Source: Winkia neuii (lineage in GTDB: Bacteria; Actinomycetota; Actinomycetes; Actinomycetales; Actinomycetaceae). From it: 64,000 nucleotides of DNA. Below, one piece after another: positions 1-9,992 of the stretch. The stretch's first letter is position 1. Every line of letters begins with the position of its first letter. Under the pieces are notes generated by a model that was not told the DNA's origin, made no database searches, and saw nothing but the letters and a program-made list of their open reading frames with translations. A program made the position numbers and the translations under genes. The stretch is taken from contig NZ_CP118946.1 in assembly GCF_029011175.1 (NCBI RefSeq), positions 868,001-932,000 of the forward strand, given 5' to 3'.

Positions 1-1644
1 ATTGACATCCCCGCATTCTGGTTGAGGCGAGTCCGCAGACTCTTTCCCGCGGTGGCGTCCACCGTCGTCGCTACCTCACTCATTGCTGCTCTGGTATCGA
101 CAGATCTGCTGGTAGGGATCCGCAGACAACTGTTCGGGGCCGCCACCTTCACCTACAACTGGGTAGAAATATGGGCAGGCAATAGCTATTTCAATCAGGG
201 ATCGCCGCCGCTTTTTCGAAACCTGTGGTCCTTAGCTGTAGAACAGCAGTTCTATGTGATCTGGCCGCTTGTAGTCACCCTAATTGTCTACATGCGTCCA
301 ACTAAGCGATTCCTGGTGCCTATCCTGCTTGCAGTCGCGTCGGCGATTTTTATGGCCACAATTGTCCTGAGCGGTGGGGACATATCCCGGGCCTACATGG
401 GCTCGGACACGCACGGCTTCTCGCTCATGATTGGTTCTGCACTGGCCTGCCTGCAAACAAATCCGCTCTCGCCGATGCCTTCAAATCCAAGGGGGTACAG
501 GCTCCGCGGGATTCTCGGCTGGGTAGGCCTGGGCGGGATGATTGCATCCTTCTTTTTAGTGTCGGATTCATCTAAAGCCACCTATCCATTCCTCACCGTT
601 GCGGTATGTCTATGCTCAGGGGCCACCATTGCGTCCCTGGCGCAAGAGACCGCTCCCGGAGCGCGAGCATCCAGAGTGCTGGCTCAGGTACTGGACGTAA
701 AACCGCTGCGGTGGTTGGGAGAACGTTCCTACAGCCTCTACTTGTGGCATTGGCCAGTGCTCGTAATCATGCGTCAAGCCTTCCCCTCCACGCAGATCTG
801 GGTTCTCGCCCTCGTCGTAGCCGGACTGTCGATCCTCGTAGCGGCCGTTTCCTACACGTATGTAGAGACTCCCATGCGTAAAGAAGGGATCATGGCTGTC
901 CTCTCCAGGTGGCTATACCTACGCAGCTCCTCCCGTTACGGCGACCTTTCTAGGTACGTGGCGTGGGGTGTGGCTGCAGCGACACTAATTGGAGTAAGCA
1001 CCGTCGTCATGATCCAACCGCCAAAGAGCTCGGCGCAGATCGCGGTAGAGAAGGGGAAGGTGGCAGCTAGGCCAACTCCGAAGCCGAAGCCGGCCCCACC
1101 AGATCTAGGCGACAACCAACCGGTAGGCGGCAATATCACCGTCATTGGAGACTCGGTGACGTTAGCATCTTTGCAACCGCTACAAGAAACGTTCCCCGGC
1201 GCCCTCGTCGACGCAGAAGTGTCGCGACACTGGGACGATGGGGTAGCGCTAATAGACCAGTACAAGGCAGAACAGAGCCTGGGTAGGTGGGTAGTGCTGT
1301 CGCTCGCAACGAACGGTACCGTCACCACGGACAACCTAAACGCGGCGCTGGCACAGCTTGGACCGGAGCGCCGCCTAGTGCTTGTCACCGGATTTGGTCC
1401 GCAGTACCAGTCCGAACAGTGGATCGATCAAAATAATGCAAACATCCTTGCCTTCGGCAAAGCACATCCAGACAGAGTGGTAGTTGTCCGTTGGGATGAG
1501 GCGATAAAGGCACATACTGACTGGCTTGCCGGCGACTACATCCATCCGGACGAGGACGGAGCAAAGCTTTGGCGCGACACCCTGGTGGGCGCCCTCAAGT
1601 CCTTCCCCGGTGTGAAACAGGTGGGCGGGGCCCCCAAGAAATGA
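1..1644 (+). CDS. Membrane acyltransferase with C-terminal SGNH domain, 5'-truncated by the window edge
   Basis: The frame is open from base 1, so the true start lies before the window. The visible 547 residues begin with an Arg-rich segment and the motif WSLAVEQQFY, followed by a series of hydrophobic helices, as in the acyltransferase-3 (OafA/OatA) family. These integral membrane proteins move acyl groups, usually acetyl, onto envelope glycans. After a Pro/Lys linker (about residues 345-370) comes an extracytoplasmic SGNH-like domain with GDSVT near residue 382 and DYIHPDEDG near 511, which would supply the catalytic Ser and the Asp/His pair. The N-terminal catalytic His region is outside the window. 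The acceptor substrate (peptidoglycan or surface polysaccharide) cannot be told from sequence. It stands about 70 nt upstream of lepA and is not clearly co-transcribed with it. Confidence 0.85.
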   Translation: MDIPAFWLRRVRRLFPAVASTVVATSLIAALVSTDLLVGIRRQLFGAATFTYNWVEIWAGNSYFNQGSPPLFRNLWSLAVEQQFYVIWPLVVTLIVYMRPTKRFLVPILLAVASAIFMATIVLSGGDISRAYMGSDTHGFSLMIGSALACLQTNPLSPMPSNPRGYRLRGILGWVGLGGMIASFFLVSDSSKATYPFLTVAVCLCSGATIASLAQETAPGARASRVLAQVLDVKPLRWLGERSYSLYLWHWPVLVIMRQAFPSTQIWVLALVVAGLSILVAAVSYTYVETPMRKEGIMAVLSRWLYLRSSSRYGDLSRYVAWGVAAATLIGVSTVVMIQPPKSSAQIAVEKGKVAARPTPKPKPAPPDLGDNQPVGGNITVIGDSVTLASLQPLQETFPGALVDAEVSRHWDDGVALIDQYKAEQSLGRWVVLSLATNGTVTTDNLNAALAQLGPERRLVLVTGFGPQYQSEQWIDQNNANILAFGKAHPDRVVVVRWDEAIKAHTDWLAGDYIHPDEDGAKLWRDTLVGALKSFPGVKQVGGAPKK

Positions 1645-1713
1645 CACGACCAGTTAGGATTGTTCATTTGGACGTGGGAAACTAGAAGTGACTACGCATA
1701 TTAAGGAGGCCGC

Positions 1714-3564
1714 GTGAGCGCGCAAAAAGGAAAGTTGGACCCCCAGATTTCCCCGGCGAAGACTGACCCTTCGCTCATTCGTAACTTCTGCATTATTGCC
1801 CATATTGATCACGGTAAGTCCACTCTTGCCGACCGGATGCTCCAGCTATCTGGCGTAGTTGAAACGCGAGAAATGCGTGATCAGTACCTGGACCGCATGG
1901 ATATTGAGCGCGAGCGAGGCATCACTATCAAGTCGCAGGCCGTGCGCATGCCCTGGAAGGTAGATGGCCATCCCTACGCCCTCAACATGATCGATACGCC
2001 CGGACACGTGGACTTTTCCTACGAAGTTTCCCGGTCACTGGCAGCCTGCGAGGGAGCGGTCTTGCTGGTAGACGCTGCCCAGGGGATCCAGGCACAGACC
2101 TTGGCAAATCTGTACATGGCAATGGAACACGATCTGCAGATCATTCCTGTGCTGAACAAGATTGACCTTCCTGCCGCCCAGCCTGAACAGCAGGCTGAAG
2201 AAATTGCTGGCCTGATCGGATGCGACCCATCCGAGGTACTAAAGGTGTCAGCAAAGACCGGCGAGGGCGTCGCAGAATTGCTGGACAAGATAGTTTCTGA
2301 TGTCCCCGCTCCTAGGGGGAATGCGGACGCTCCCGCCCGGGCCCTGATCTTTGACTCCGTCTATGACATTTACAGGGGCGTAGTTACCTATGTGCGCGTC
2401 GTAGACGGGTCGCTCAAACCGCGGCAAATAGTCAAGATGATGTCTACTTCTACGACTCATGAGCTGCTAGAGATAGGTGTTATTTCGCCCGATCCTATTC
2501 CCAGTGAAGGATTAGGTGTGGGTGAGGTAGGCTACCTGATCACCGGCGTGAAAGATGTACGTCAATCCAGGGTCGGTGACACGGTTACCGACGCCCACGC
2601 TGGGGCGAGCGAGCCACTATCCGGCTACCAGGATCCCAAGCCCATGGTTTTCTCGGGGATCTACCCGATTGACGGGTCGGATTTTCCGGCCTTACGAGAA
2701 GGGCTAGACAAGTTGCGTCTAAACGATGCTGCCTTATCGTACGAGCCGGAAACTTCTGCAGCACTAGGCTTTGGCTTCCGCTGCGGCTTCCTGGGGCTGT
2801 TGCACCTAGAGATCATCCGCGAGCGCATCGAACGAGAAGCGGGCATATCGATTATTGCCACAGCGCCTTCTGTTGTTTATAACGTCATTACCGAGGACGG
2901 TACTCACGTTCAGGTCACGAACCCGTCCGAGTATCCGGATGGGAAACTTCGAGAAGTTCGCGAGCCCGTGGTAAATGCGACTATCCTTACGCCCTCGGAA
3001 TTCGTGGGAGCGGTGATGGAGCTTTGTCAGGGGCGCCGCGGTGTCATGAAGGGGATGGACTACCTATCTCCAGAGAGGGTAGAGATTCACTACACGCTGC
3101 CGTTGGCCGAGATTGTGTTGGACTTCTTCGACCAACTCAAGTCCCGTACCAAGGGCTATGCCTCCCTGGACTATGACGTCGAGGGCGAACAGGTAGCAGA
3201 CCTGGTGAAGGTAGACATTTTGCTAAATGGCGATGGGGTAGATGCGTTTAGTGCCATTGTGCATCGCGACAATGCTTACGCCTACGGCGTGAAGATGACG
3301 AAGAAGCTGAAGGAATTGATTCCTCGCCAGCAATTTGAAATTCCTGTGCAGGCAGCGGTTGGGGCGCGAGTCATTGCTCGCGAAACTATCAAGGCACTGC
3401 GCAAAGACATGCTGGCTAAGTGCTACGGCGGCGACATTTCCAGAAAGCGAAAATTGTTGGAGAAGCAGAAGGAAGGTAAGAAGCGGATGAAGGCTATCGG
3501 CAGCGTGGATGTGCCGCAGGATGCCTTTATTGCTGCGCTAACTTCTGATGCGGAGGCTAAGTGA
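1714..3564 (+). CDS. lepA: Elongation factor 4 (LepA), ribosome back-translocase GTPase
   Basis: This 616-residue translational GTPase acts on the ribosome in the cytoplasm and is associated with correcting stalled or mistranslocated complexes. G1 is AHIDHGKST (29-37), G3 is DTPGHVDF (94-101) and G4 is NKID (148-151). The C-terminal LepA-specific domain is present and the length is normal for the family. The GTG start is set by a strong TAAGGAGG at 1702-1709. The stop overlaps the trmB start by 4 nt (GTGA), so the two genes are translationally coupled. Confidence 0.97.
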   Translation: MSAQKGKLDPQISPAKTDPSLIRNFCIIAHIDHGKSTLADRMLQLSGVVETREMRDQYLDRMDIERERGITIKSQAVRMPWKVDGHPYALNMIDTPGHVDFSYEVSRSLAACEGAVLLVDAAQGIQAQTLANLYMAMEHDLQIIPVLNKIDLPAAQPEQQAEEIAGLIGCDPSEVLKVSAKTGEGVAELLDKIVSDVPAPRGNADAPARALIFDSVYDIYRGVVTYVRVVDGSLKPRQIVKMMSTSTTHELLEIGVISPDPIPSEGLGVGEVGYLITGVKDVRQSRVGDTVTDAHAGASEPLSGYQDPKPMVFSGIYPIDGSDFPALREGLDKLRLNDAALSYEPETSAALGFGFRCGFLGLLHLEIIRERIEREAGISIIATAPSVVYNVITEDGTHVQVTNPSEYPDGKLREVREPVVNATILTPSEFVGAVMELCQGRRGVMKGMDYLSPERVEIHYTLPLAEIVLDFFDQLKSRTKGYASLDYDVEGEQVADLVKVDILLNGDGVDAFSAIVHRDNAYAYGVKMTKKLKELIPRQQFEIPVQAAVGARVIARETIKALRKDMLAKCYGGDISRKRKLLEKQKEGKKRMKAIGSVDVPQDAFIAALTSDAEAK

Positions 3565-4328
3565 GTCCCGCAAAGAATTCTCCGGACCCTGGAAGGTTCA
3601 TGGCACGTACGAAGTCCTTCACTAGGCGCGGCAGGTCCTTGGAAGGGGCGCTCGCGCGGGCGTGGGAAGAAAGCGGTGACTTCATTGTGCCTGTGCGCCG
3701 CGGTGAGGGGTACACAACGGTTGCTGAAGACCACGAACCACTTGATTTTGAGGCTCTCTTTGGGCGCAAGGCGCCGCTGGTAGTCGAGATTGGTTCGGGC
3801 ACTGGGGATCAGATCCTGACGGCAGCTAGAAAGAATCCGCAGAACAACTATCTTGCCTTTGAGGTCTGGGTACCGGGAATTGCGAAGGCCCTAAATAAAC
3901 TGGACGGGCTTACCAACGTGCGGTTTGTGGAAGCTGACGTGGCCCAGGCTGGTCCTCTTTTGCTTTCACCTTCTTCGGTGTCGGAACTGTGGACATTTTT
4001 CCCGGATCCGTGGCGAAAATCCCGGCACCACAAGCGGCGGCTTGTACAGACGGAGTTCGCCACTCAGGTAGCCACTTGGTTGGTGCCCGGTGGGCGCTGG
4101 CGTCTGGCTACGGATTGGAACGACTACGCCTGGTGGATGCGAGACGTAATCGAATCCGTCCCCGTGCTGCGCAACGAATATGCCGGGCAGAATCCCGATC
4201 TGGACGATCCAGCGGGCAACAGGGGAGGATTTGCTCCGCGCTATGATGGCCGCATCATGACTACCTTCGAAAACAAGGGACTGCAGGCGGGACGCACAGT
4301 GCACGATCTGGTTGCGGTCCGTGACTAG
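3561..4328 (+). CDS. trmB: tRNA (guanine-N7-)-methyltransferase TrmB
   Basis: This SAM-dependent enzyme makes m7G at position 46 in the tRNA variable loop. The 255 residues contain the SAM-binding segment [12 protein letters not shown] and the family signature [17 protein letters not shown], followed by the conserved TDW motif. The GTG start overlaps the lepA stop by 4 nt. A start further in, at the ATG at 3600, would leave no ribosome binding site, so the coupled GTG is preferred. The 3' end overlaps hemW by up to 17 nt. Confidence 0.94.
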   Translation: MSPAKNSPDPGRFMARTKSFTRRGRSLEGALARAWEESGDFIVPVRRGEGYTTVAEDHEPLDFEALFGRKAPLVVEIGSGTGDQILTAARKNPQNNYLAFEVWVPGIAKALNKLDGLTNVRFVEADVAQAGPLLLSPSSVSELWTFFPDPWRKSRHHKRRLVQTEFATQVATWLVPGGRWRLATDWNDYAWWMRDVIESVPVLRNEYAGQNPDLDDPAGNRGGFAPRYDGRIMTTFENKGLQAGRTVHDLVAVRD

Positions 4329-5481
4329 ACCATTTTCGGCCTACGTTCACGTCCCATTCTGCCGGGCAAGATGCGGTTACTGCGATTTCAACACTTACGT
4401 CGCCGACTTCGGACCGGGAGCGAACCGGACAACTTTCGACCAAAGCGTCGCCCTCGAAATTGGGCGCGCGAAAGCGCATCTAGGGCCTAGGCAACTGCAG
4501 ACTGTATTCTTTGGAGGCGGCACTCCTACAATGCTTCCGGCTGCGGCATTGGCGAGTATCCTCAGTGAGTTGGATTCGGCTTTCCCGCTCGCCTCGAAGG
4601 CAGAGGTAACAACCGAGGCAAACCCCGAAACTGTAAGTCGCGATGATCTATTCCAACTAGCGAAGGCCGGCTTTACTAGGGTGAGTTTCGGCATGCAATC
4701 TGCCGTCCCAAGAGTATTAGCTACCCTGGATCGCACCCACCGTCCCGAGCGCGTGCCTCAGGTCGTCCAGTGGGCAAAGGAAGCTAACTTTGCAGTAAGC
4801 CTGGACCTAATCTACGGCGCCCCAGGCGAGAGCATTGAAGATTGGAATGCCTCCCTGGATGCGGTAATAGGCATGGACGTAGACCACGTGAGTTGCTACG
4901 CCCTCGTCATAGAGGGCGGCACAAAAATGGCGAACGACCTGCGTCACGGTAAGATCGCGCCGGTCGATCAAGATGTGCAGGCAGAAAAATATCGCCTAGC
5001 CGACGCCCGCCTTTCCGACGCTGGTTTTAGATGGTACGAAATCTCGAACTGGGCCCGCCCGAAAGAGGGCGAAGAACACAAGGTTAGTACCGAGCTAGAA
5101 AACGCATGCAAACACAATCTGGCATACTGGCGAAACTGGGATTGGTGGGGATTTGGCCCCGGCGCCCACTCCCACCTGGCAGATCGTCGGTTCTGGAACG
5201 TTAAACACCCGCTGGCTTACGCAAACGCGCTGCGGCAAGGGCGGTCTACGGTACTTGGAGAAGAGCGGCTAGATGCAACCACGAAAGAACTAGAACGAAT
5301 AATGCTGGGCGTACGCATCTCGGAAGGACTTCCCAAAGCAGACGTGTCTGCCGCAGGACTTTCGCGATGCCGCGAACTGGGATGGGTAGACGAGTACGCC
5401 CTGAAACAAGGACGGGTAGTGGCAACATTGCAAGGGCGACTCATGGCCGACTCAATGACGCTCACGCTGTTGGGAAGCTAA
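4312..5481 (+). CDS. hemW: Radical SAM heme chaperone HemW
   Basis: The protein is 389 residues and was formerly called HemN-like coproporphyrinogen oxidase. The radical SAM cluster motif is C17-RAR-C21-GY-C24. The position of the fourth Cys of true HemN (CxxxCxxCxC) is Phe26, which marks the HemW heme-delivery branch rather than the oxidase. GGGTP and the HemN C-terminal domain follow. The start is either TTG 4312 or GTG 4321. Both lie inside trmB, so translation is probably coupled, and neither has a clear Shine-Dalgarno sequence. Confidence 0.93.
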   Translation: MRSVTRPFSAYVHVPFCRARCGYCDFNTYVADFGPGANRTTFDQSVALEIGRAKAHLGPRQLQTVFFGGGTPTMLPAAALASILSELDSAFPLASKAEVTTEANPETVSRDDLFQLAKAGFTRVSFGMQSAVPRVLATLDRTHRPERVPQVVQWAKEANFAVSLDLIYGAPGESIEDWNASLDAVIGMDVDHVSCYALVIEGGTKMANDLRHGKIAPVDQDVQAEKYRLADARLSDAGFRWYEISNWARPKEGEEHKVSTELENACKHNLAYWRNWDWWGFGPGAHSHLADRRFWNVKHPLAYANALRQGRSTVLGEERLDATTKELERIMLGVRISEGLPKADVSAAGLSRCRELGWVDEYALKQGRVVATLQGRLMADSMTLTLLGS

Positions 5482-6335
5482 GGGCAGGTCACAAAATCGA
5501 TCAGTGCTTCCACCTTGCCCAACAAAGCTGGCTCCAAGTCCTTGTACGTGCGCACAGTACGCAAAATCCGCTTCCAGCCCTGAGCAATGTCGGCCTGAGT
5601 TGAATGCGGCCAACCCAAGGCGGCGAGGGTCCCCTTCTTGATATCTGTTGTCTTTGGAATATTCGGCCAGGCGCGCAACCCCAACCGGGCCGGCTTCACC
5701 GCCTGCCAGATGTCAACAAATGGGTGCCCCAATACCAGTACCGAATCGGGATATTTCCTGCCAATACTAGCGGCAATACGTGATTCCTTTGATCCTGCCA
5801 CCAAATGGTCCACTAACACGCCCGCCTTTCGGGAGGGGGAGGGTGAAAAAGCGGAAAGTACGCACTCCAAGTTGTCTACGCCCTCAAGAAGTTCAACCAC
5901 TACACCTTCATGGCGCAAATCATCGCCCCAAATGTGCTCTACCAACTCGGCGTCATGCTTTCCCTCCACCCAAATTCTGGAGGCCTTAGCAACCTTGGCG
6001 GGCTCAGGGGCGAGCGCATAGGAGCCGGAATTAGTAAGCTTGCGCCCCGTAGAAGAGCGGAGGCCGCTCTGGCGCGTCTTAGCTACCGGCACGAGTGTCA
6101 CAGGCTTGCCATCAATCCAATAACCCGGCCCCAGCGGGAAGGAACGCACGCGCCCTTTCGCATCTTCTAGCTCCACCACGTGCATGCCCCCAATTTTCTG
6201 GGTACGCAAGATGGCGCCAACCCACCCGGACTCCACGTCCTCGACAACCAATCCCACCTTGGCGGGAACTTCGGTAGAGGTGGGCCTTCGGTGAGGATCA
6301 TTTGCTAAAACGTCGCTGCCATATCTGTCGAACAC
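5478..6335 (-). CDS. DUF3097 family protein
   Basis: This 285-residue protein carries the motifs of the actinobacterial DUF3097 family, including GLVVEDVESGWVGA near the N-terminus and GYWIDGKPVTLV. A second half (from about residue 115) contains WVEGKHDAELVEHIWGDDLR, which resembles a TOPRIM-like fold with a conserved EGKxDAELVE. The function is unknown; the family usually sits beside hemW, as here, where the two genes converge and overlap by 4 nt. The GTG start has no Shine-Dalgarno sequence, but a -10-like hexamer lies 7 nt upstream, suggesting a leaderless mRNA. Confidence 0.88.
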   Translation of the reverse strand: MFDRYGSDVLANDPHRRPTSTEVPAKVGLVVEDVESGWVGAILRTQKIGGMHVVELEDAKGRVRSFPLGPGYWIDGKPVTLVPVAKTRQSGLRSSTGRKLTNSGSYALAPEPAKVAKASRIWVEGKHDAELVEHIWGDDLRHEGVVVELLEGVDNLECVLSAFSPSPSRKAGVLVDHLVAGSKESRIAASIGRKYPDSVLVLGHPFVDIWQAVKPARLGLRAWPNIPKTTDIKKGTLAALGWPHSTQADIAQGWKRILRTVRTYKDLEPALLGKVEALIDFVTCP

Positions 6336-6342
6336 GCCCTAA

Positions 6343-6348
6343 ATCCTA
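6343..6348 (-). promoter_or_regulatory. Putative -10 element of a leaderless promoter for the DUF3097 gene
   Basis: Read on the minus strand the hexamer is TAGGAT, followed by exactly 7 nt and then the GTG start at 6335. No Shine-Dalgarno sequence is present. The spacing matches leaderless genes of actinobacteria, where transcription starts at the first base of the start codon. The -35 region is not obvious. Confidence 0.5.
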
Positions 6349-6428
6349 TTAGAAATAACCGAAAAGAGCGCACCTGCCAACGCGGTTAGTATTAATCGCT
6401 TCTAATGTGGCACAATCGATATATACGC

Positions 6429-6537
6429 ATTCGGGGTCAGTGAAAGTCTGAACCGGCGGTTATAGTCCGCGACCCGCTAAGGCGGTTGAGCTGGTGAAAT
6501 TCCGGCACCGACGGTAAAAGTCCGGAAGGGAGAATGT
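6429..6537 (+). promoter_or_regulatory. FMN riboswitch (RFN element)
   Basis: All hallmark segments of the RFN aptamer occur in order: TCGGGGTCAGTGAAAGTCTG, ACCGGCGGT, AGTCCGCGACCCGC, GGTTGAGCTGGTGAAATTCC, GGCACCGACGGT and AAAGTCCGGAAGGGAGAA. The aptamer senses flavin mononucleotide and turns down riboflavin synthesis. It precedes ribD by about 58 nt, so it governs the ribD-ribE-ribBA-ribH operon. Confidence 0.97.
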
Positions 6538-6540
6538 TAC

Positions 6541-6591
6541 ACGCCTAAGCAAGTCGCGCTTGGGCGTACGCCCCCTATGCAAGAAAGGGGG
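6541..6591 (+). promoter_or_regulatory. Expression platform of the FMN riboswitch: two hairpins, the second masking the ribD ribosome binding site
   Basis: Immediately 3' of the aptamer, ACGCCTAAGC (6541-6550) pairs with GCTTGGGCGT (6558-6567). Next, CCCCCT (6571-6576) can pair with AGGGGG (6586-6591), which covers the Shine-Dalgarno region AGAAAGGGGG of ribD. No U-tract follows either hairpin. This points to translational control by hiding the ribosome binding site rather than transcription termination. The pairing is seen in sequence; the mechanism is inferred. Confidence 0.55.
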
Positions 6592-6594
6592 AAA

Positions 6595-7596
6595 ATGATA
6601 AACACCGCGTTAGCCAGAGCAATCACTCTGGCAGAAAAAGGGCCACAATTCGGGCCCAATCCACGCGTCGGCTGCGTAATCTACAGCGAGAAGGAAATCC
6701 TCGCTGAAGGATTCCATCGTGGCAGCGGTAGCGCTCACGCAGAAGTAGCTGCTATCCAAGACGCCCACCAAAGAGGCAAGTGCGTGCGCGGCGCTACCGC
6801 TCTAGTGACGCTAGAACCATGCAACCACACCGGGAAAACCGGCCCATGCTCGCACGCCCTACTTGCAGCTGGGATCAGCCGAGTCATATATGCCCAGGCA
6901 GATCCCAACCCCGTGGCTGCGGGAGGAGCTGCCTACCTGCAAAGCCATGGCATAGAAGTGGCCACCGCGCTCGCGGCGGGTGCAGACCAAGGATTGGTAG
7001 CTAGGGCACAGGCGATCACTGCTGCCTGGCGCACAGTTCAAAAACGAGGCCGAGCCTGGGTTATCGCGAAAGTAGCCCAAACCCTAGATGGCAAAGTAGC
7101 TGCCAGCGACGGCACCTCGAAGTGGATTACCGGCCCGCAGGCTCGCGAGCACGGCCACCAGATTCGTGCGACGGTTGATGCGATCTGTGTCGGTACCGGA
7201 ACGTACCTGACAGATTCGCCCCAGTTATCGGCGCGGCCAGCAAATGTGAAGGACCCACACCAACCGAAGAAATTCGTCATTGGCAACACAGATCTGTCAC
7301 TGCCTGCCCAGTTCACTCAGGTACGCACGCATGACCTGCGTACCTTCTTTGAAGACATGTTCAAACAGGGCAATACCCGGATTCTGCTCGAAGGCGGACC
7401 GACGCTAGTAAGCGCCGCCCTCAAAGAAGGTCTGGTGGATGAACTGCACGTTTATACAGCACCTAAATTGCTAGGCGAGGGCAAAGCCTCCTTCGCAGAT
7501 TTAGGCATAACAACGGTGGCAGACGCCATCGACGCAAAGGCAACGATCACGCAGCTGGGACCGGACTGGCTAGTGTGCCTCGCCCTCACGGAGTAG
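6595..7596 (+). CDS. ribD: Bifunctional riboflavin biosynthesis deaminase/reductase RibD
   Basis: The N-terminal deaminase domain has H48-A-E50 and PC76-NHTGKTGPC85, the zinc ligands and catalytic Glu of the cytidine-deaminase fold. The C-terminal reductase domain starts near WVIAKVAQTLDGK and includes the LLEGGPTL motif. Together they convert the pyrimidine intermediate after the GTP cyclohydrolase step into the ribitylamino-uracil phosphate. ATG 6595 is chosen because AAAGG lies 6 nt upstream; ATG 6577 is in frame but lies in the hairpin loop with no ribosome binding site. It is the first gene of the FMN-controlled operon. Confidence 0.95.
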   Translation: MINTALARAITLAEKGPQFGPNPRVGCVIYSEKEILAEGFHRGSGSAHAEVAAIQDAHQRGKCVRGATALVTLEPCNHTGKTGPCSHALLAAGISRVIYAQADPNPVAAGGAAYLQSHGIEVATALAAGADQGLVARAQAITAAWRTVQKRGRAWVIAKVAQTLDGKVAASDGTSKWITGPQAREHGHQIRATVDAICVGTGTYLTDSPQLSARPANVKDPHQPKKFVIGNTDLSLPAQFTQVRTHDLRTFFEDMFKQGNTRILLEGGPTLVSAALKEGLVDELHVYTAPKLLGEGKASFADLGITTVADAIDAKATITQLGPDWLVCLALTE

Positions 7597-7600
7597 GAAA

Positions 7601-8191
7601 ATGTTTACAGGATTAGTAGAAGCAACAGGGAAAATACTGGCCGTTACCGACAACGAGGGCGGCAAACGCATCAAGATAAGCGCACCGTTCGCGTCATCTT
7701 TGAGCTACGGGGAGTCTGTGGCGGTAAATGGCGTGTGCCTGACAGTGGTCGATTTTGCTGAAGACGGATTCACTGCTGACGTCATGCCAGAGACGCTGCG
7801 AGCATCCAACCTCGCAGAAGTAGAAAAAGGGCAAGTTGTGAACCTAGAACGCGCCCTCAGCCTTCAGGATCGCCTAGGTGGCCACCTGGTTCAAGGACAC
7901 GTCGATGGAGTAGGCAAATTAGTTACTAGGCGCCGTGGGCAGCGATGGGACGAGCTCACCTTCTCTCTGCCGACCGAGCTGGCAAGGTATGTCGCGCGAA
8001 AGGGATCAATCACGATCAATGGGGTATCGCTCACCGTGACTGAGGCGGGCGAAGCCTCCTTCGGGGTAGCGCTGATTCCAACCACTATGCGTGAAACCAA
8101 CATGGGACTGCTTGAAGAGGGCGACGCAGTCAACCTGGAAACTGATGTTATTGCAAAATATGTTGCCCGTCTGGGAGGATACGATGACTGA
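7601..8191 (+). CDS. ribE: Riboflavin synthase, alpha chain
   Basis: The 196 residues form the expected two tandem lumazine-binding barrels. The first begins MFTGLVEATGKI and the second about residue 98 with VQGHVDGVGKL. The enzyme dismutates two 6,7-dimethyl-8-ribityllumazine molecules to riboflavin. It starts 4 nt after ribD and overlaps the ribBA start by 8 nt, so the genes are tightly coupled. In some genomes the same gene is called ribC. Confidence 0.97.
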   Translation: MFTGLVEATGKILAVTDNEGGKRIKISAPFASSLSYGESVAVNGVCLTVVDFAEDGFTADVMPETLRASNLAEVEKGQVVNLERALSLQDRLGGHLVQGHVDGVGKLVTRRRGQRWDELTFSLPTELARYVARKGSITINGVSLTVTEAGEASFGVALIPTTMRETNMGLLEEGDAVNLETDVIAKYVARLGGYDD

Positions 8192-9446
8192 ATTTCGTGT
8201 TGCCTTGGAAGAGGCTTTAGAAGAACTACGTAAGGGCAAGCCGATCCTGGTAGCGGACGATGCGGACCGCGAAAATGAGGTCGATGCGATATTTGCTGCT
8301 GAGACCGCTACTCCCTCGACAACCGCGTGGGTGATCAGGCATTCCTCCGGATACCTGTGCGCGCCAATGACTAATGACCGAGCCGATGCTTTAGAGCTGC
8401 CGGTTATGGTCGAGCAAAACGAAGATTCTTTGCGGACTACCTACACGATCACCTGTGACGCCGCTAGCGGGGTCACCACAGGCATTTCTGCGGCTGATCG
8501 GACAACGACGCTGCGAGCGTTGGCGCGCAAAGAGCCTGATCCGCGAGCACTAATAAGGCCTGGTCATGTGGTGCCGCTAAGAGCCCGAGATGGGGGAGTC
8601 CTGGAGCGTAGTGGACATACTGAAGCTGCAGTTGACCTGACTAGGTTGGCAGGCTTGGTGCCGGTAGCCGGAATCTGCGAGTTGGTCAATGATGACGGCA
8701 CTATGATGCGCCTGCCGCAGGCGCGCAAGCTGGCTGAGGAATACTCACTAAAGGTAATCACTATTGCCGATCTGGTTACTTTTAGAAGGCAAAGTGAATC
8801 TGCCGGAGAAGCGGGGGTGGCTCCCGTGGAAGCTGCCCCTCGAGTTGAGCGAATTGCGCAGGCGAAATTGCCCACTGATTTTGGCGAATTCACCATCACC
8901 TCGTATCGCGATCTTACTACCGGTGCCGAACATGTAGCGCTGGTGCCTGTAAAGAAAAGTGAGCATCTGCCGCTTGTGCGGGTGCACTCAGAATGTCTGA
9001 CTGGGGATGCTTTTGGCTCGAAACGGTGCGACTGCGGTCCGCAGCTGCACGAAGCCATGCTGCAGGTGGCTAACGAGGGTGGGGCGATTGTCTATTTGCG
9101 TGGCCACGAAGGGCGCGGCATAGGACTATCCGAGAAGGTGCGTGCATATCGCCTCCAAGATGAGGGCGAAGATACGGCTCAGGCGAATCTATCGCTTGGT
9201 TGGCCTGTAGATATGCGTGAATATGGCGCTGCCGCCGCGATCTTGGAAGATCTGGGAATTACTCAAATTCGCCTACTCACCAATAATCCCGACAAAGTGA
9301 GGCTCGATACCTCCCGAGTAGAGGTGAAAGAGGTAGTACCTCTTGTAGTTGGGGTAGGACCAGAAAATATTGAGTATTTGCGGACCAAAGTTAGGTTGGG
9401 GCACACCCTAAACCTGGATTCTTTTTCGATGGAAGGACAAAAATAA
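8184..9446 (+). CDS. ribBA: Bifunctional DHBP synthase / GTP cyclohydrolase II RibBA
   Basis: The N-terminal half is 3,4-dihydroxy-2-butanone-4-phosphate synthase, with the metal-binding acidic motif [10 protein letters not shown] at 25-34. The C-terminal half is GTP cyclohydrolase II, with the zinc motif [18 protein letters not shown] at about 268-285 and [11 protein letters not shown] near 305. It therefore supplies both precursors of the pathway. ATG 8184 follows GGGAGGA (8173-8179) and lies inside the end of ribE. A longer frame back to 8091 has no ribosome binding site and adds no family sequence. The 420-residue length is normal. Confidence 0.96.
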   Translation: MTEFRVALEEALEELRKGKPILVADDADRENEVDAIFAAETATPSTTAWVIRHSSGYLCAPMTNDRADALELPVMVEQNEDSLRTTYTITCDAASGVTTGISAADRTTTLRALARKEPDPRALIRPGHVVPLRARDGGVLERSGHTEAAVDLTRLAGLVPVAGICELVNDDGTMMRLPQARKLAEEYSLKVITIADLVTFRRQSESAGEAGVAPVEAAPRVERIAQAKLPTDFGEFTITSYRDLTTGAEHVALVPVKKSEHLPLVRVHSECLTGDAFGSKRCDCGPQLHEAMLQVANEGGAIVYLRGHEGRGIGLSEKVRAYRLQDEGEDTAQANLSLGWPVDMREYGAAAAILEDLGITQIRLLTNNPDKVRLDTSRVEVKEVVPLVVGVGPENIEYLRTKVRLGHTLNLDSFSMEGQK

Positions 9447-9913
9447 TGGCAGGAAGTGGAATCCCCTCTCTGAAGGTTGATGGGAAGGGCCTGAAAGTTA
9501 CCATTGTGGCGGCACAGTGGCATAAGCAAGTAATGGATGGTCTTATCGAGGGCGCCAAGCGTGCGTGTGCAGACGCCGGTGCGCAGGCAATGACAGTACG
9601 AGTACCCGGCTCTTTTGAGTTGCCGTTGGCATGCAAGACTGCGGCACAGAAGGCGGATGCGGTAGTCGCCCTCGGCGTGGTAATCCGGGGTGGCACCCCA
9701 CACTTTGATTATGTCTGTGAGGCGGCTACCAACGGGCTAACGCAGGCGTCGCTGCTAACTGGCACTCCAATCGGGTTTGGGGTTCTTACCTGCGACAACG
9801 AACAGCAGGCGCTGGATCGGGCGGGACTGGAAGGTTCCGCCGAAGATAAGGGGTATGAAGCTGCTGAGGCGGCAATGGCGATGGTGGCCACTTTAGAGCA
9901 GGTAGGTGCCTAG
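9446..9913 (+). CDS. ribH: 6,7-dimethyl-8-ribityllumazine synthase
   Basis: This 155-residue enzyme condenses the ribitylamino-uracil with the butanone phosphate to give lumazine, the substrate of ribE. Family motifs include [28 protein letters not shown] and the C-terminal DRAG-type segment. The ATG shares one base with the ribBA stop (TAATG), and GGAAGGA is at 9431-9437. It is the last gene of the operon. Confidence 0.96.
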   Translation: MAGSGIPSLKVDGKGLKVTIVAAQWHKQVMDGLIEGAKRACADAGAQAMTVRVPGSFELPLACKTAAQKADAVVALGVVIRGGTPHFDYVCEAATNGLTQASLLTGTPIGFGVLTCDNEQQALDRAGLEGSAEDKGYEAAEAAMAMVATLEQVGA

Positions 9914-9953
9914 CTCTCGCCCGCAGTGAAATAAATGTGCCCAGGTGGTAGCT

Positions 9954-9992
9954 GGGGGCCTCGACCGCGTAAGATTAGCAGTCGAGGCCCCC
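9954..9992 (+). repeat. Perfect 11-bp inverted repeat overlapping the CIRCE operator
   Basis: GGGGGCCTCGA (9954-9964) is matched exactly by TCGAGGCCCCC (9982-9992), with 17 nt between. The right arm is the CIRCE spacer plus two bases of the CIRCE left half-site. As RNA it would form a stable stem at the end of the rib operon, but no U-tract follows, so a simple Rho-independent terminator is unlikely. Confidence 0.7.

Noticed and set aside
936-1388. Antisense open frame of 150 codons inside the acyltransferase gene
   Set aside because: The forward strand encodes a clear SGNH domain here, and the antisense product has no recognisable motif or ribosome binding site.
9954-9992. Rho-independent terminator of the rib operon
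   Set aside because: The stem is strong, but CCGGGTGC follows instead of a T run, and the right arm is part of the CIRCE operator.
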